From: an uncultured Lachnospiraceae bacterium
Lineage (GTDB): Bacteria > Bacillota > Clostridia > Lachnospirales > Lachnospiraceae
Assembly (NCBI GenBank): GCA_934402515.1
Contig: CAKRTZ010000002.1
Location: 1 to 64,000 of the forward strand
Length of the DNA: 64,000 nucleotides
Direction of reading: 5' to 3'
The notes below the pieces were generated by a model. That model was not told the origin of the DNA. It was given only the letters and a program-made list of their open reading frames with translations, and did not search any database. The translations under genes were made by a program, and so were the position numbers. Of the stretch, positions 1 to 7,754 are shown piece by piece (positions within the stretch are counted from its first letter, which is position 1; every line of letters starts with the position of its first letter).

Positions 1-539
1 TTGTAGTCATTCACAAAAAGTTTCATCTGATCGGGAATGTCCAGCATATCGTGGAGACACACTGCCGCGTCCCATGCCTTTTCCCCATAATAAATGACAA
101 TGGTAATCACCGGGGTAAAACGGTCAGACTTTTTCATCCGGGACAAAAACTCGTCCTCCGTCAAATCTTTTGTCTTTGTATATTTGACGGCATTGCTTTC
201 ATACTGTTTCCGGTATGTGCCGTAATCATATCCCATCACCCGCAGGGGCATCCCATAGTGGACATGCTCCTGGTTTTCCAGCCCCAGCATCACAAGTTCC
301 ACACCGTGTTTCGTGGATTTCTTCTGGATTTTGATGCTGTCCCTGGCGGCGGTTACCGATTCCGCATACTGGCGGTGTTCCAGTACCGAGGATTCCTCGG
401 TATCCACATCCTCCAAATCCTTCGGGTCAATCACGTTTTCCCCCTGGAACAGCACTGCATTGAAAAAATCCGCAAACCGTGCGTTGTCGTTCCAGTAGTT
501 TTTCAGCACAACATCCGGCTTTACACTCTGTTTCGCCAT
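1..539 (-). CDS. Rpn-family PD-(D/E)XK nuclease / putative transposase, partial
   Basis: The gene runs off the left edge, so only the N-terminal 179 codons are present. The protein starts MAKQSVKPDVVLKNYWND and contains a stretch ending GLENQEHVHYGMPLRVMGYD, followed by an IVIYYGEKAWD strand. This fits the Rpn (recombination-promoting nuclease, PDDEXK_2) family, where the E-x-Q pair is part of the nuclease core. Members are DNA endonucleases that promote RecA-independent recombination and often occur in many copies in Lachnospiraceae. The start is well supported by an AGGAGGAG ribosome site 5 bases upstream. A consensus-like promoter lies about 165 bases upstream on the same strand, so it is probably monocistronic. 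Activity cannot be judged because the C-terminus is outside the window. Confidence 0.75.
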   Translation of the reverse strand, partial: MAKQSVKPDVVLKNYWNDNARFADFFNAVLFQGENVIDPKDLEDVDTEESSVLEHRQYAESVTAARDSIKIQKKSTKHGVELVMLGLENQEHVHYGMPLRVMGYDYGTYRKQYESNAVKYTKTKDLTEDEFLSRMKKSDRFTPVITIVIYYGEKAWDAAVCLHDMLDIPDQMKLFVNDY

Positions 540-703
540 AGTCTCCTCCTTTTGTCCGGGAGAAGTCTGCGTTTTTAGAAATCTCCCTGCTTGTATTGGT
601 TGTGATAAAAGCATTGAAATTTCCAGGTATGCCATAGGCATGTCTCTGATGTGTACGCAGAATTGCTGACGAGATGTTTTAGAAGTATAAATGCTTTGTG
701 TGC

Positions 704-732
704 ATTATAACAGAAAGAGGTGTTTTTGTCCA
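704..732 (-). promoter_or_regulatory. Candidate sigma-70 promoter for the Rpn-type gene
   Basis: On the minus strand TGGACA (727-732) and TATAAT (704-709) are separated by exactly 17 bases. The predicted start of transcription near 697 leaves a leader of about 155 bases before the Rpn-type ORF. Confidence 0.55.
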
Positions 733-734
733 TC

Positions 735-772
735 AAGAAAGGGCTCCGCAAGTCACCGGAGCCCTTTCTTTT
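735..772. terminator. Intrinsic terminator hairpin after the flavodoxin gene
   Basis: A perfect 13-bp stem (736-748 with 757-769, arm AGAAAGGGCTCCG) with an 8-base loop lies 36 bases beyond the flavodoxin stop. The best U-run follows it on the plus strand, so in the flavodoxin direction it is a less canonical terminator; it may work in both directions. Confidence 0.6.
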
Positions 773-807
773 TCTACTTTTTACTTTCTTTTTATAAATG
801 GTCTCTA

Positions 808-1230
808 CTATACCAGTGCTTTTCCTGCTTCTTTGCACTGTGCAATCACATCCGCGTCTGGGGCTTCGTGTACCATGACACAGGGACATGCAAATATAGC
901 ACCGTCTGCCTTGCACTCGCTCTCCCAGGTACGCATCCACTCGCCGTCCCCCCAGCCGTAAGAGCCAAAGAGGACAATTTTTTTGCCGGAAAGTTTGCAC
1001 TCACAGTCCCGAAACATAGGCTCGAACTCGCTCTCCTCCAGTACCTCTGCTCCCATGGCAGGACACCCGAAGGCGATGGCATCAAACTCATCCATTTTAG
1101 AAGAATCAAACTCTCCTGCAAAAAACACGGTAGCTTCACCGCCTGCCGCCTGGATACCTTCCATCACTGCGGTTGCCATCTGTGCGGTATTTCCGCTGCC
1201 ACTCCAATATACTACTGCTACTTTACTCAT
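808..1230 (-). CDS. Flavodoxin
   Basis: This is a 140-residue flavodoxin, a small FMN-binding electron carrier that can replace ferredoxin under iron limitation. The N-terminal strand and phosphate loop VVYWSGSGNTAQMA is the FMN-phosphate site; later FGSYGWGDGEWM matches the second FMN loop. Length is normal for short-chain flavodoxins. The start at 1230 is preferred over an upstream in-frame ATG because MSKVAVVYWS is the family N-terminus and a GGAAAGG ribosome site sits before it. It lies 82 bases after a DUF3793 gene on the same strand, and the two probably form one transcript; flavodoxin-DUF3793 pairs suggest a link to iron or heme status, which is inference. Confidence 0.9.
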   Translation of the reverse strand: MSKVAVVYWSGSGNTAQMATAVMEGIQAAGGEATVFFAGEFDSSKMDEFDAIAFGCPAMGAEVLEESEFEPMFRDCECKLSGKKIVLFGSYGWGDGEWMRTWESECKADGAIFACPCVMVHEAPDADVIAQCKEAGKALV

Positions 1231-1312
1231 ATTAAACCAACCTTTCCGTGAAGGGCTTATTTCGCCCATCACTATTTTCTTTTTCATTTTTTATAACTCT
1301 GCCCAAACGCTC

Positions 1313-1870
1313 CTACACTGCCACCGTCAACTGTAACACGCTGCGGCGTCCTTCTTTCCAGAGTCGCCCGTAGACATCCTGACACTTGCGAAACTTAGCA
1401 AAGGATCTGACTGCTTCTGTGGCATCACCATACACTTTCCAGTAACCGGTACATTTACTATTGTGCCCCCGGTTTCGGATAAAACCGATGACATCCTCCA
1501 GGGGATAGCCCAGAAAGAGTCCGATTTCGTGAGGAAAGCCGTCGTTTGCCTTCAATCTGGTTTTCAGATGAGGGATGGCTGTTTCCACGGTCACTGCATG
1601 TCCGTAACCACACTGCTCCAGCAGCTGCTCTGTGCCATCTCTATGTAAATCCCGTTCCAGTGCCATCCGGCGGTACACATAAATAAGCGCCCATTCCTTT
1701 GTCCGATATAAAATTTCCACTGATACCCCTTTCGGAGCAATCTGGTCATTCCACTTTTCCACCGACTCCTGCAATTCCTCTTCCGTGTCGTAAATGTAGC
1801 GAAACAGATTGGCTGTCTTTAAAGACGCCAGTGTAGGGGCGCAGTTTTCAATCAGATACCTCTCGAACAT
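1313..1870 (-). CDS. DUF3793 family protein
   Basis: A 185-residue soluble protein with the N-terminal signature LIENCAPTLASLKTANLF and the central HEIGLFLGYPLEDVIGFI segment that I associate with the DUF3793 family of Clostridia. No catalytic function is established for the family. Two adjacent ATG codons occur (1871-1873 and 1868-1870); the inner one is chosen because the AAAGGAG ribosome site would be only two bases from the outer. It precedes the flavodoxin gene and is itself preceded by two copies of a GTTAG-N6-CTAAC palindrome, suggesting metal- or redox-responsive control of both genes. A role in iron or heme metabolism is plausible but unproven. Confidence 0.75.
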   Translation of the reverse strand: MFERYLIENCAPTLASLKTANLFRYIYDTEEELQESVEKWNDQIAPKGVSVEILYRTKEWALIYVYRRMALERDLHRDGTEQLLEQCGYGHAVTVETAIPHLKTRLKANDGFPHEIGLFLGYPLEDVIGFIRNRGHNSKCTGYWKVYGDATEAVRSFAKFRKCQDVYGRLWKEGRRSVLQLTVAV

Positions 1871-1896
1871 CATGACTCCTTTTCCGTTCTTTTTTA

Positions 1897-1912
1897 GTTA
1901 GTTTCTCCTAAC
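1897..1912. promoter_or_regulatory. Palindromic operator candidate, copy 1
   Basis: GTTAG-N6-CTAAC inverted repeat 24 bases upstream of the DUF3793 start. The same architecture recurs at 1984-1999. Confidence 0.45.
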
Positions 1913-1922
1913 CTCTTTCTTT

Positions 1923-1960
1923 GAAAAAAGGCACTTCCGGTGTAGAGAAATGCCCTTTTC
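1923..1960 (-). terminator. Intrinsic terminator after the P-type ATPase, or leader attenuator of DUF3793
   Basis: On the minus strand an AAAAGGGCA-TTTC arm pairs with GAAGTGCC followed directly by six U. It can end the ATPase transcript. It also lies between the two GTTAG-N6-CTAAC copies, so if transcription of DUF3793 begins upstream it would sit in that leader. Confidence 0.55.
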
Positions 1961-1983
1961 ATGAAATATTATGTCAGTCAGTA

Positions 1984-1999
1984 GTTAGTTGTTTCTAAC
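1984..1999. promoter_or_regulatory. Palindromic operator candidate, copy 2
   Basis: A second GTTAG-N6-CTAAC palindrome (6-bp arms if the outer A/T pair is included). An AT-rich CATAAT -10-like hexamer lies just downstream on the minus strand, so the palindrome would overlap a -35 region. Confidence 0.45.
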
Positions 2000-2063
2000 T
2001 GTTTTTATCCTATCATGTTTGTCACTGTCCGTCAAGGCGGTTTATTGAGAATAATTCTTAAAA

Positions 2064-4145
2064 TTACTCTTCCAATAAATTTTTCATGCTGTGGAGTCCA
2101 ATCAGTAACGTTGAGGTATTATGTAATAACGCTGAGGTGGTGGGTGCAATAATACTTGCCACGCCTGCCACAATCAGACCGCTGTTGATGCCGATGATAG
2201 CACGGTAATTACCGTGGATTCTCTTTAATAGGGCATTGCTGAGCATTTTTAAGGTTACCAGTTCCTGCAGGTCATCTGCCTGGATGGTAATGTCCGCAAT
2301 TTCACGGGCAATCTCTGCACCGTCACTGATGGCGATTCCCACATCGGCACAGGACAATGCCAAGGAGTCGTTGATGCCGTCTCCCACCATAATGACCTTG
2401 TGTCCCTCTGCCCGCTGTTTCTCCACGAAGCCGGCTTTATCCTCCGGCAGTACCTCGGAATAATAGGTGTCCACACCCACACAGGCAGCGATGGCATGGG
2501 CCGTCCGCTCACTGTCGCCAGTCATCATCACCACATTGGTGATTCCCAGTGATTTCAGTGTCTGGATAACCTGATGTGCCTCCTCCCGCAAGGGGTCTTC
2601 AATACAGATAACCGCTGCCAGTTCCCCGTTGATTGCCAGATACAGATGGGAATACTCCCTAGGCAGCTCCTCAAAGCGTTCTTCCATGTGGAGAGGAATG
2701 TTGCAATGTTCATCCTCCATGACAAAGTGGTAACTTCCGATGACAGCCCGTTTGGTTCCGATGGTGGTGGCAATGCCATGTGCCACAATATACTCCACCT
2801 TGGAATGCATTTCCTCATGGTGCAGTCCCTGTTCTTCCGCTGCATCCACCACGGCTCTCGCCATGGAATGAGGGAAATGTTCCTCCAGGCAGGCTGCGAT
2901 ACGCAGTAATTCCTGCTCCGGCATGCCGTTAAAGGATACTACCTTCACCACATGGGGAAGTGCTTTCGTCAGGGTCCCTGTCTTATCAAAAACAATGGTA
3001 TCTGCCTCTGCCATCGCCTCCATATATTTACCACCCTTGACGGTGATATGATGGTTGTTCGCCTCACGAATGGCGGAAAGCACGGTCACCGGCATGGCAA
3101 GTTTCAGGGCACAGGAATAGTCCACCATCAGCACTGCCAGTGCCTTGGTCACATTCCGGGTAAAGAGGTAAACCAGTCCCGTTCCCAGTAAAGAATAGGG
3201 CACCAGCCGGTCTGCCAGATGCTCTGCACGGCTTTCCACGGAGGATTTCAGTTTCTCCGAATCCTCAATCATGGTGACAATGCGCTCGTAACGGCTGCCG
3301 CCGCTGGTGGCTTTGACCATCACGGTCAGCTCGCCTTCCTCCAGCACGGTTCCGGCGTAAACGGAGGCATGTTCTGCCTTTCTGACTGCCTGGGATTCTC
3401 CGGTAAGGGAGGACTGGTTGACCATCGCCTCACCGCCACAGACCACACCGTCAAAGGGAATCACATTGCCCATCTGGACACGGATTTTATCTCCGACTTT
3501 TACATCTGCGATGCTGATCTGCACATCTTCTCCGCCCTCTGTCACCAGCCATACTTTCGTGGTCTGTAAGGACATGCTGCGTGCCAGATCCTCCACAGAT
3601 TTCTTATGGGTCCACTCCTCTAACAATTCTCCGATTTCCAACAGGAACATAATGGAGCCTGCGGTGGTGAAATCACTGCGCAGTACGGATACGCCGATTG
3701 CCGTTGCATCCAGTACCGGTACTTCTATCTTGCGCTGCCACAGGGTTTTCACGCCCTTGGCAATATATTTGACGGATTTGACGGTAGTAATCACGCTGCG
3801 GATGGGCATGGGCAACAGCCATCGTTTTCCATAATGGATGATGATTTTGTCGATGAGCTTTTCTTTGTACTCCGCGTTAATCTGACGGCTGGAACCGGCA
3901 ACTGCTGTCTCCGGCACCTGTCCTCTGTCAAATCCAAACTTCTGCAATGCCTGCAAAATTCCGCCTCTGTCGCCATGATAAACGATGGCCGCATCCGCAG
4001 AACGCTCGTAAACCTTTACTTCCTGGATTCCAGGCACATTCTCCAGATACATCTGAAGGATATCTGCCTCCGCATAAGTAAGAGAATGGCGGTTTACATG
4101 GACACGCAGTCTTCCCTTTCCTTCATGCTTTATGAGAAATCTCAT
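2064..4145 (-). CDS. Heavy-metal-type P1B ATPase
   Basis: A 693-residue membrane P-type ATPase that pumps a metal cation using ATP. Visible parts: an N-terminal HMA-like domain of about 80 residues lacking CxxC, TGES actuator motif near 248, the phosphorylated aspartate in DKTGTLT near 388, and GDGINDS near 587. The membrane metal-site segment reads SCALKLAMP rather than the CPCALGLATP of Cu or Zn/Cd pumps, so the substrate is not the classical one; related ATPases have been annotated as manganese or iron exporters, but specificity is not deducible here. The start overlaps the stop of the upstream DUF6110 gene in an ATGA, showing translational coupling. A terminator-like hairpin lies about 100 bases beyond the stop. 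Confidence 0.9.
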   Translation of the reverse strand: MRFLIKHEGKGRLRVHVNRHSLTYAEADILQMYLENVPGIQEVKVYERSADAAIVYHGDRGGILQALQKFGFDRGQVPETAVAGSSRQINAEYKEKLIDKIIIHYGKRWLLPMPIRSVITTVKSVKYIAKGVKTLWQRKIEVPVLDATAIGVSVLRSDFTTAGSIMFLLEIGELLEEWTHKKSVEDLARSMSLQTTKVWLVTEGGEDVQISIADVKVGDKIRVQMGNVIPFDGVVCGGEAMVNQSSLTGESQAVRKAEHASVYAGTVLEEGELTVMVKATSGGSRYERIVTMIEDSEKLKSSVESRAEHLADRLVPYSLLGTGLVYLFTRNVTKALAVLMVDYSCALKLAMPVTVLSAIREANNHHITVKGGKYMEAMAEADTIVFDKTGTLTKALPHVVKVVSFNGMPEQELLRIAACLEEHFPHSMARAVVDAAEEQGLHHEEMHSKVEYIVAHGIATTIGTKRAVIGSYHFVMEDEHCNIPLHMEERFEELPREYSHLYLAINGELAAVICIEDPLREEAHQVIQTLKSLGITNVVMMTGDSERTAHAIAACVGVDTYYSEVLPEDKAGFVEKQRAEGHKVIMVGDGINDSLALSCADVGIAISDGAEIAREIADITIQADDLQELVTLKMLSNALLKRIHGNYRAIIGINSGLIVAGVASIIAPTTSALLHNTSTLLIGLHSMKNLLEE

Positions 4146-4456
4146 GCCTGCTCGCCTTCTTCATTTGTATTCTCAGTAGCTTCCTCAGCAGCCTCTGCGG
4201 GGATATCCTCGAAAACCTCGTCAGCCTCCTCGCGGTCTTTATTAATCTGTTTTGCATCGGCATAGATATCCTCTGCGTTCTCCTGTGCGGTATTTACCAC
4301 ATCCATGACACATTTCTTTGCACGCAGAACGGCTGCGGTGCACTGTGTGTAAACCTTCTTGGCATCTTTGCTGGTCAGAATCTTGATTCCTGCTGTTCCG
4401 AACAGTACGCCCGCTGCAAATAATCCTGTGTGTTTTCCATTAAATTTCATTGACAT
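4142..4456 (-). CDS. DUF6110-type small protein coupled to the metal ATPase
   Basis: A 104-residue protein with a short hydrophobic glycine-rich segment near residues 10-28 (GLFAAGVLFGTAGIKIL), a cationic middle with two cysteines, and a very acidic C-terminus. This fits the DUF6110 family found next to P-type ATPases in Clostridia. The hydrophobic segment could anchor it to the membrane and the acidic tail could bind cations; both are inference. The start has an ideal AGGAGG at 8 bases. It overlaps the ATPase start by four bases (ATGA), so the two products are almost certainly made together, perhaps as a regulatory or accessory subunit pair. Confidence 0.75.
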   Translation of the reverse strand: MSMKFNGKHTGLFAAGVLFGTAGIKILTSKDAKKVYTQCTAAVLRAKKCVMDVVNTAQENAEDIYADAKQINKDREEADEVFEDIPAEAAEEATENTNEEGEQA

Positions 4457-4511
4457 GATTAAATCCTCCTTGTTTTCCTCTTTTGTTTTTTATTTTCTGA
4501 TTGTAGCACGC

Positions 4512-4536
4512 AAAAAAAGGACCTTACAGTCCTTTT
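4512..4536 (-). terminator. Intrinsic terminator of the COG0523 GTPase gene
   Basis: On the minus strand an AAAAGGAC/GTCCTTTT stem with a 6-base loop is followed by a run of U. It lies about 50 bases after the GTPase stop. Confidence 0.75.
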
Positions 4537-4588
4537 CGCGTTAATGAGAAATTTTCTCGTTTTGTATTTCGGATTTGCTTATTGTTTC

Positions 4589-5518
4589 TTATTGTAATTG
4601 TTTTCGGATCATCTCCTCTTTTAGTCCTTCTCCGATTACAATGAAGATTTCCTGTCCCTTCTCCAGTTGTTTCACTTCCGTCTGTTCCCTTGTGGCATTT
4701 ATCTCGATCCAGTGATTCTCCTCCCGGGTAAATCCCTTTACACGAAATACCGTGCCACATTCCGAAGCTCTTAAAATTCGCTCTGCAGCATTCCGGAGCT
4801 GCTCCGGTGTCAGATGCATTTCCATAAAGAAAAGTGACTGAAACTGTTTTTCCTCGTCCAGCTCCATTTTCACATAGGGTTCAGAGCGATAACCGCAATC
4901 CCGGATTCTGTCAAAGTCCTCCCGGGTAAAGTCCTTCCAGTCTTTTTTTAATACATCCTCTCCCAATCGGCGCCCGCAGCGAATCTGTTCCAATGCCCGG
5001 TTCAGGTGTTCCATGGTGTGGGTAAGCTGTTCCGGCGTTGCCTCCTGTACCTTGCTCAAAACCACCTGTCCGGCATCTGCAAGCTGGGACGCCAGGAGAT
5101 AGTCTGAGGCAGGGGACAGTGTTTCTTCCAGCTTTGCATCCACAATGGCAATCACGCTCCCGATCTCATACCATTCATCCAGGGGCTCTTCCTGCAACGT
5201 ATCAAAAAATTCATCCACATCATAAATCCCGGAAGGTTCCACAATCACCCGGTCAAAGCCACGCATTCCCATGGCGATGAGTTTGGTTTTAAACCGTCTC
5301 TGGTGGCAGTCCTTGTCACAGCCCCCGGACACCATCTCCAGATCACACTGCTCCCCCAAAAGATCCTGTAACAGCAGCATATCCACATTCACTGCACCAA
5401 AGTCATTTTCCAGAATGCCTACCTTTAATCCCTGCTTCATCAGCTGCTTCACATAAAGTTTTAAAAAAGTCGTTTTGCCGGAGCCCAAAAAGCCGGTGAT
5501 CAGATCTATTTTAATCAT
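4589..5518 (-). CDS. COG0523/CobW-family G3E GTPase, putative metallochaperone
   Basis: A 309-residue GTPase. The Walker A loop GFLGSGKTTF lies at residues 9-18, followed by ENDFGAVNVD (switch region) and VEPSGI (Walker B-like). The family metal motif CxCC is changed here to GGCDKDC. A CobW C-terminal domain follows (IEINATREQTEV). COG0523 proteins deliver zinc, cobalt, iron or other metals to client enzymes using GTP; the client here is unknown. It sits upstream of a metal ATPase on the same strand but is separated by a strong terminator, so it is a neighbour rather than a strict operon member. The altered Cys motif means the metal cannot be assigned. Confidence 0.85.
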   Translation of the reverse strand: MIKIDLITGFLGSGKTTFLKLYVKQLMKQGLKVGILENDFGAVNVDMLLLQDLLGEQCDLEMVSGGCDKDCHQRRFKTKLIAMGMRGFDRVIVEPSGIYDVDEFFDTLQEEPLDEWYEIGSVIAIVDAKLEETLSPASDYLLASQLADAGQVVLSKVQEATPEQLTHTMEHLNRALEQIRCGRRLGEDVLKKDWKDFTREDFDRIRDCGYRSEPYVKMELDEEKQFQSLFFMEMHLTPEQLRNAAERILRASECGTVFRVKGFTREENHWIEINATREQTEVKQLEKGQEIFIVIGEGLKEEMIRKQLQ

Positions 5519-5631
5519 TCTGCATTCTCCCTTCCAAGATTCTTTTTCTGCCTCCTACTTTAGCATAAGCAACCTTATGTTTCCAGTGATTTTAATCATG
5601 AAATTTTCTCTAAAACCGGGAATTTAAGAAC

Positions 5632-5651
5632 GACAAAAACGGCGGTTTGTC
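5632..5651. promoter_or_regulatory. Inverted repeat upstream of the SLC13-like permease promoter
   Basis: GACAAA-N8-TTTGTC, a perfect 6-bp inverted repeat ending two bases before the -35 hexamer. Its position suits an activator or repressor site. Confidence 0.4.
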
Positions 5652-5653
5652 AC

Positions 5654-5682
5654 TTGCATTTTAAGGGAAAAACTAGTAGAAT
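5654..5682 (+). promoter_or_regulatory. Promoter of the permease-kinase pair
   Basis: TTGCAT (5654-5659), 17-base spacer, TAGAAT (5677-5682). Transcription would start near 5689, 37 bases before the permease start. Confidence 0.6.
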
Positions 5683-5725
5683 AACTCGCGTATGCAAAAT
5701 TTCTTATTAAAAAGGAGACTGGAAA

Positions 5726-7081
5726 ATGATTGCACAAGTGTTAGCAGTTATAATCTTCCTGGCAATGTTTGTCTTAATCATTACCGAGATTTGGGAACGT
5801 CATTATGTCACCCTTGGATGTGCATTACTTACACTGATCTTCGTGTTTGGCGTAGGTATGCACAGCATGAGTGCCGTATGGGAAACCCTGAATCTACATA
5901 GTTTTTTTACACCCCAGTTCTGGTATAGTGCCGGAGAATCCGCCGGTGTATCTGCCGGTATCAACTGGGAAACCATTGTCTTCGTAGCAGGCATGATGAT
6001 CATGGTGGAAGGTATGGCCCGTGTAGGCTTCTTCCGCTGGCTTTGCATGAGACTGGCAAAGTTAGTCAAGTATCAGGTGATTCCTCTTTTCATCACTTTC
6101 ATGGTACTGGCTGCATTCCTGTCCATGTTCATCGACAGCATCACTGTTATTCTATTCCTGTCTACTGTCACCATTGAACTGGCACAGCTTTTGAAATTCA
6201 ACCCGGTTCCCATGATTCTTGCCGAGGTTTTCTGTGCAAACTTAGGTGGTTCTGCCACCATGTGTGGAGATCCGCCCAACATCATCATCGGTACTTCTCT
6301 TGGATATTCCTTCATGAACTTCCTCACCAATACCGGTGTGATTGCAGGAATCTCCCTGATTGTGATTGTACTTTATTTCTATGCGGTTCTGCATAAAGAT
6401 TTAAAGGCAACTCCGGTTACCGAGGAAATGATTCAGTCTTTCCCCACACCGGCATCTGCTATTGTGGACAAGAAGGGCTTTATTGCAAGCTGCGTGATTT
6501 TCCTCTGCGCGGTTGTTCTGCTGATTACCCACGCGACCACCGGGCTGACCGTATCCACCATCGGCGTCTTCATCGCTGTGGTCACTCTGATTGCTGCCGG
6601 TAAACACATCGGCGAGGTATTAAAGGGCGTGGATTACAAAACCCTGCTGTTCTTTGTGGGACTGTTCGTTGTGGTAGGTGGTCTGGAGCAGACCGGTATT
6701 TTAAATGTCATGGCTGATTTCATTGGAAAAATCAGTGGCGGTAACTTCATGCTGATGATTGCCATTATCATCCTGCTGTCCGCTGTGGCAAGTGCTTTTG
6801 TAGATAACATTCCTTTTGCAGCAACCATGATTCCTATCATCAATACACTGGCTGCCACCGAGGGTGTCCCTCTGGATGTTCTGGCATGGTCTCTGGCCAT
6901 GGGAACTGATGTAGGTGGCTCTGCAACCCCTATCGGCGCTTCTGCCAACGTGGTTGGTGTGGCTACCGCCGCCAAGGAAGGTTATATCATCCGCTGGGGA
7001 AAATATTGCAAAGTGATGGCCCCTGCGACTATAATAGTAGTAGCACTTTCTATTATCAGCATTTATGTAAGATATTTATAA
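5726..7081 (+). CDS. SLC13/ArsB-NhaD superfamily permease
   Basis: A 451-residue integral membrane protein with about 11-12 hydrophobic segments. It has two repeated signature regions of the ion-transporter superfamily: MCGDPPNIIIGTSLG in the first half and FVDNIPFAATMIPI followed by GGSATPIGASANVVG in the second. These re-entrant loops bind the anion or Na+ in ArsB, NhaD, CitM and DASS transporters. Substrate (dicarboxylate, sulfate, arsenite or Na+/H+) cannot be told. The start follows AAGGAGAC. The next gene, a cytidylate-kinase-like protein, begins 18 bases downstream, so the two form one operon ended by a hairpin at 7722. Confidence 0.88.
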   Translation: MIAQVLAVIIFLAMFVLIITEIWERHYVTLGCALLTLIFVFGVGMHSMSAVWETLNLHSFFTPQFWYSAGESAGVSAGINWETIVFVAGMMIMVEGMARVGFFRWLCMRLAKLVKYQVIPLFITFMVLAAFLSMFIDSITVILFLSTVTIELAQLLKFNPVPMILAEVFCANLGGSATMCGDPPNIIIGTSLGYSFMNFLTNTGVIAGISLIVIVLYFYAVLHKDLKATPVTEEMIQSFPTPASAIVDKKGFIASCVIFLCAVVLLITHATTGLTVSTIGVFIAVVTLIAAGKHIGEVLKGVDYKTLLFFVGLFVVVGGLEQTGILNVMADFIGKISGGNFMLMIAIIILLSAVASAFVDNIPFAATMIPIINTLAATEGVPLDVLAWSLAMGTDVGGSATPIGASANVVGVATAAKEGYIIRWGKYCKVMAPATIIVVALSIISIYVRYL

Positions 7082-7099
7082 AACAGGAGGGAAACTACT

Positions 7100-7696
7100 A
7101 TGGAAAAACAACTTATCATTTCTGTTGGACGTGAGTATGGAAGTGGCGGTCATGAAATCGCCCAGAAACTTGCAGACCATTACGGACTGCCCCTCTATGA
7201 CCACAATCTGTTGGACGAAATGGCCGAGAAAAAGAATTTGTCCGCAAAAGATTTGTCTGCCTTTGATGAGAAGCAGAAGGGTTTATTCTTTAACCACAAA
7301 GTCCGGGGCATGAGCATGTCTCCCGCTGAAAATGTGGCTGAATTACAGTTTAAATACTTAAAGGAAAAGGCTGCCTCCGGTGAGTCCTTCGTCATCGTAG
7401 GACGCTGTGCTGAGCATGTATTACAGGGCACGGAGGGCTTAACCACTATCTTTATCCTGGGGGATTCCGAGGCAAAGATTCAGCGTATCTGCCAGCTTCA
7501 CAACATGAGCCATCACGATGCTGAGGTATTCTGTAAGGAAAAAGACCGCCGCAGAAAGGCTTACCATAACAGCCACTGCCCCATGCACTGGGGTGATTCC
7601 CGCGGTTACGAGCTGTCCATCAACAGCAGTAAACTGGGCATCGATAATACGGTAAAAATCATTGAAGACTACATTGATACCAAAAGAAAGAAATAG
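7100..7696 (+). CDS. Cytidylate-kinase-like family protein
   Basis: A 198-residue P-loop-type protein starting KQLIISVGREYGSGGHEIA, which is the typical N-terminus of the cytidylate_kin-like family; VGRCAEHVL and the basic KDRRRKAYHN lid segment also match. Members resemble Cmk but are shorter and lack a clear NMP-binding insert, and their substrate is generally unknown. The ribosome site AGGAGGG is strong. It is transcribed with the upstream SLC13-like permease and is followed by an intrinsic terminator. A role in modifying or sensing the transported compound is possible but purely inferred. Confidence 0.85.
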   Translation: MEKQLIISVGREYGSGGHEIAQKLADHYGLPLYDHNLLDEMAEKKNLSAKDLSAFDEKQKGLFFNHKVRGMSMSPAENVAELQFKYLKEKAASGESFVIVGRCAEHVLQGTEGLTTIFILGDSEAKIQRICQLHNMSHHDAEVFCKEKDRRRKAYHNSHCPMHWGDSRGYELSINSSKLGIDNTVKIIEDYIDTKRKK

Positions 7697-7721
7697 AGGC
7701 AGCTGAGCCTGTTGTTAAAAG

Positions 7722-7754
7722 GAGCCACCGCATTTTCGCGGCGGCTCTTTTTTA
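7722..7754 (+). terminator. Intrinsic terminator of the permease-kinase operon
   Basis: A 10-bp stem with one mismatch (7722-7731 with 7738-7747), six-base loop and seven T. It overlaps the stop of the convergent rlmD gene and may act on both strands. Confidence 0.8.

Noticed and set aside
51..578. Plus-strand 175-codon ORF at the left end
   Set aside because: It is the antisense of the Rpn-type gene, which has a family match, a strong ribosome site and a promoter; the plus-strand product has no recognisable features.
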